From positions 62,001 to 126,000 of the forward strand of contig NZ_FOVF01000007.1 of NCBI RefSeq assembly GCF_900115085.1: a stretch of 64,000 nt of DNA, given 5' to 3'. Shown piece after piece: positions 61,668 to 64,000 of the stretch. This DNA is from Dokdonella immobilis (lineage in GTDB: Bacteria > Pseudomonadota > Gammaproteobacteria > Xanthomonadales > Rhodanobacteraceae). Every line of letters starts with the position of its first letter. Position 1 is the first letter of the stretch. Both the position numbers and the translations under genes were made by a program. The notes beneath the pieces were generated by a model that was not told the DNA's origin, made no database searches, and saw only the letters and a program-made list of their open reading frames with translations.

Positions 61668-62960
61668 TCAGGGGCTGGCGCGTTCGACGTTCCCGGCCAC
61701 GGCGGCGTCGCTCATTGCGCGTCGGACCTGGAGGTTGCGGGCCAGCACCAGGTGCGCCGGCAGCAGAAGCAGGATCCACGGCAGATTGGCCTGCGGAAAG
61801 GTCGACAGGATCTTGCTGAACAGGGCGAACGCGGCGAGCACGGCGACGATTGCGGCAATACGCAGCGCCGTCTTCGACGGTGCCCAGTCGCGGCGGGCCG
61901 AACGCCACCAGGTCGGCAGGAGCAGCAGGCAGAGCGGGCTGAAGACGAGCAGGTTCTCGTTGCGCCAGGCCGATTCGTGCGCGGTGAAGAACCAGAGCCC
62001 GAGCATGACCAGGCCGAAGGTCCCGCAGAACAGCGAAAACAGGCTGGCGATGACGGCCAGGCTGGTCCGCGCCCAGGCCTGCCGGCGTTGCGCGCCAAGC
62101 AGCAGGAGCGCGACGGCAAAGCCAAGGCCAATGCCGAAAAATGGCCAGCGCAGATCCGGCGGCAGGACCGGCGGGGGCGGCAAGCGCGATTCGGCCAGCA
62201 CCTGTTCACCGATCACCAGCGGGACCGGCTGGCCCTGGGCATCCGTGGTCGACATCTCGCGCAAATGGGCCATCAGCTGCATCGGCACGAAGCTGTCCTT
62301 CCAGAACGACAGGCGCTGGTCGGCATAAGGCCCGAGGCCGATATCGATCACCCCCATCAGCAGCGGGTCCGGGCGGGTCAGCGCATCGGCCAGCAGGCGG
62401 TAGGTGAACCCGCGCGAGGGCGAGGTCATCTGCAGGCGCAAAGTGCCGCCGAGGACGTGGTCGAGGGCGTCGCGGACCTTGGTCGAACAGTTCGAGGTGA
62501 AGTAGTCGTAGCGGTAGTGGCGGTTTTCCGGGCGCAGGTTGGTTTCAAGATAGTCCTGCAAAGCCCGCGCCTGTACCGCGGTGAAGCGCAGTCTCTGCTC
62601 CACCACCGAGCGGCCTGTCGAAATGTAGTAGGCGATGTCGTCGTCGGCATCCTCGGCGGCGATCTGGTAGCTCATGCGCCCGCGCAGGAAATTGAGGAAG
62701 AAGTCTGCTTCCTCGAAATCGAAGATGCCGTAGTTGTAGCTGATCGCTGTGCCGCTGGCCGGATCGCGGATGACGATGGCATTGTGGCCGAAGCGTTCCC
62801 AGTAGATGTCGCCGGGGCCGAAGGTGAGCAGGCTGACTTGAAGAGTCGCCGCCGGTTCGCCATCAGCCCAGACCGGACTTGCGCCGCAGCCGAAGGCGAC
62901 GACAAGAGCCAGCCAGAGCAGCAACGCACGCGGCCCGCAGCGCCAGCGTCGGGCCCTCAT
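61668..62960 (-). CDS. DUF4105-domain membrane protein
   Basis: The 430-aa protein starts with a signal peptide (ALLLWLALVVAFGCGASPVWA). It has the DUF4105 region (YWERFGHNAIVIRDPAS, SYNYGIFDFEEADFF, YDYFTSNCSTKVRDALD), where the conserved His, Cys and Asn suggest an enzyme active site. After it come four or five membrane helices (GIGLGFAVALLLL, SLFSLFCGTFGLVMLGLW, IAAIVAVLAAFALF). Its start overlaps the corC stop (ATGA). In other gammaproteobacteria lnt usually occupies the slot after corC, so this gene takes that place here. Function unknown. Confidence 0.82.
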   Translation of the reverse strand: MRARRWRCGPRALLLWLALVVAFGCGASPVWADGEPAATLQVSLLTFGPGDIYWERFGHNAIVIRDPASGTAISYNYGIFDFEEADFFLNFLRGRMSYQIAAEDADDDIAYYISTGRSVVEQRLRFTAVQARALQDYLETNLRPENRHYRYDYFTSNCSTKVRDALDHVLGGTLRLQMTSPSRGFTYRLLADALTRPDPLLMGVIDIGLGPYADQRLSFWKDSFVPMQLMAHLREMSTTDAQGQPVPLVIGEQVLAESRLPPPPVLPPDLRWPFFGIGLGFAVALLLLGAQRRQAWARTSLAVIASLFSLFCGTFGLVMLGLWFFTAHESAWRNENLLVFSPLCLLLLPTWWRSARRDWAPSKTALRIAAIVAVLAAFALFSKILSTFPQANLPWILLLLPAHLVLARNLQVRRAMSDAAVAGNVERASP

Positions 62961-63796
62961 GCTTCCTGGATCCGGACGGCGAATTGCTGCACGCGCCGGC
63001 TGTCGCCCTTGGTCACGCGGAACAGGAAGCCGGCCAGCTTGATTTCCTCGCCCGGTTGCGGGACGTGGCCGAACTCGGCCGTGAGCATGGCGCCGATGGT
63101 GTCGTAGTCCTCGACCGGAAAGCGCGACTCGAAACGATCGTTGAAATGGTCGATCGAGGTCATCGCATTGACCAGGAAGCGCCCATCGGTCTGCGGCTGG
63201 ATCAGGTTGGGGGTCTCTTCCTCGTCGTGTTCGTCGTCGATGTCGCCGACGATCTGCTCGAGCACGTCCTCGATCGTGACGAGGCCGCCGACGCCGCCGT
63301 ATTCGTCGACAACAATGGCCATGTGGTGGTGCGAGAGGCGGAATTCCTTGAGCAGGATGTTCAGGCGCTTGGCTTCGGGAATCAGGGCGACCGGGCGCAG
63401 CAGCGGGCGGATGTCGTTGGCGCCTTTCTCGGCGAAACAGCGCAGCAAGTCCTTGGCCAGCAGGATGCCGATGATCTCGTCGCGATCCGCGCCATGCACG
63501 GGAAAGCGCGAATGGCCGGATTCGATGACGAGGTCGAGCACCGACTCGAAGCTCGAATCGGCGGCGATCGAGACCATTTCCGAGCGCGGCACCATGATGT
63601 CGCCGACGGTCAGGTCGGTGACCTTGATCGCGCCTTCGATCATGGAAAGGGTATCGTTCGACAGCAGGCCGTTGGCCTGGGCGAGACGCAGTTCCTCGAT
63701 CAGTTCCTCGCGACTGCTGACTTCGCCGGATAACGCGTGGGTCAGGCGTCCAAACCACGAACGCTGTGCGTTGCTACTGGGGGGTTCCTCGCTCAT
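62957..63796 (-). CDS. corC: CorC/HlyC family protein with two CBS domains
   Basis: The 279-aa protein has tandem CBS domains (about residues 70-190; VGDIMVPRSEMVSI, SRFPVHGADRDEIIGILLAKDLL, HMAIVVDEYGGVGGLVTIEDVL), then the CorC_HlyC C-terminal domain (AMLTAEFGHVPQPGEEIKLAGF). It is linked to Mg/Co efflux and envelope stress in E. coli. No transmembrane part is present, unlike the longer CNNM-type relatives. It starts the minus-strand block corC-DUF4105, upstream of the phoH-ybeY genes. Confidence 0.93.
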   Translation of the reverse strand: MSEEPPSSNAQRSWFGRLTHALSGEVSSREELIEELRLAQANGLLSNDTLSMIEGAIKVTDLTVGDIMVPRSEMVSIAADSSFESVLDLVIESGHSRFPVHGADRDEIIGILLAKDLLRCFAEKGANDIRPLLRPVALIPEAKRLNILLKEFRLSHHHMAIVVDEYGGVGGLVTIEDVLEQIVGDIDDEHDEEETPNLIQPQTDGRFLVNAMTSIDHFNDRFESRFPVEDYDTIGAMLTAEFGHVPQPGEEIKLAGFLFRVTKGDSRRVQQFAVRIQEA

Positions 63797-63910
63797 TTTC
63801 CGTTAACGCATGCCCGAACGGGCGGAACGGCGCAGTGTAGCAAATGCGCATTACAGGTCGAATGCGGTCCCTGCGAGCCGTTTCAGGGAGCCGGGGGTGT
63901 GCCGCCGGGT

Positions 63911-63939
63911 TTGACCTGGAGCGGCCAAGCCGCTAACAT
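63911..63939 (+). promoter_or_regulatory. Candidate sigma-70 promoter facing right
   Basis: TTGACC and TAACAT are separated by exactly 17 bases, close to the ideal -35/-10. It points to a gene beyond the right edge of the window. The 200 bases after corC contain no other supported feature. Confidence 0.5.
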
Positions 63940-64000
63940 CGCGCGCCCCTTTTCCGACCTTGGCCCTGTCCAGGCGGGATCGGAGGCCGCTTCCAGAATA

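Overview
The window is a GC-rich chromosomal segment, most likely from a gammaproteobacterium of the Lysobacterales (Xanthomonadales), perhaps a Rhodanobacteraceae/Dokdonella-like organism. This placement is inferred, not computed. It rests on the gene content (several large secreted or TonB-dependent proteins, the phoH-ybeY-corC neighbourhood), on REP palindromes of the GTAGGAGCG...CGCGATGC type, and on secreted proteins ending in a short (I/L)FxxxF(E/D) tail.

Layout. 1-8.9 kb: an amino-acid catabolism block with a cut P5C-dehydrogenase-like aldehyde dehydrogenase, a class III aminotransferase, a divergent IclR regulator with a clear palindromic operator, an M20 peptidase, a TPR-sulfotransferase and a TonB-dependent receptor closed by a strong terminator. 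9.0-22.5 kb: a defence island of visibly lower GC. It holds Vsr, a C5 cytosine methyltransferase, and a translationally coupled run of MORC-like GHKL ATPase, Z1 helicase, PD-(D/E)XK nuclease and AIPR protein. Facing it is a two-gene signalling pair: a 940-aa protein with an HSP90/MORC-type ATPase plus a full histidine-kinase module, and a receiver protein with an unrecognised Cys-containing output domain. 22.8-31.4 kb: tRNA-Pro(CGG), hisS-hutH-Rieske operon, a 129-bp tandem REP/BIME array, hutD, acetyltransferases, a SET protein, a ComEA-like protein and an M20 dipeptidase. 31.4-43.1 kb: RNase T2, a second SET protein, an unknown pseudo-receiver protein, an M19 dipeptidase, an EF-G2-like GTPase, two proline-rich membrane proteins, a dispersed inverted-repeat element and a two-subunit molybdenum hydroxylase.

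43.4-48.2 kb: a cytochrome cd1 nitrite reductase with an extra N-terminal heme-c domain diverges from a heme-receptor-like TonB protein. Each has an FNR/DNR-like box upstream, and a 286-bp MITE sits between them. 48.2-64 kb: thioesterase-uvrA, a large secreted subtilase, a 14-repeat delta-60 beta-propeller protein whose stop codon is completed by a second copy of the same MITE, then ybeY, a secreted NHL-like protein, phoH, thpR, a DUF4105 membrane protein and corC.

The best candidates for something not fully described are the kinase/receiver pair in the defence island, the MITE family (285-286 bp, TA-flanked), and the C-terminal motif shared by three exported proteins. The MORC-Z1-PDEXK-AIPR-Dcm-Vsr set itself matches a class already predicted computationally as MutL/MORC-linked restriction-modification, so it is not new as a gene set. 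No integrase, CRISPR array or rRNA was seen.
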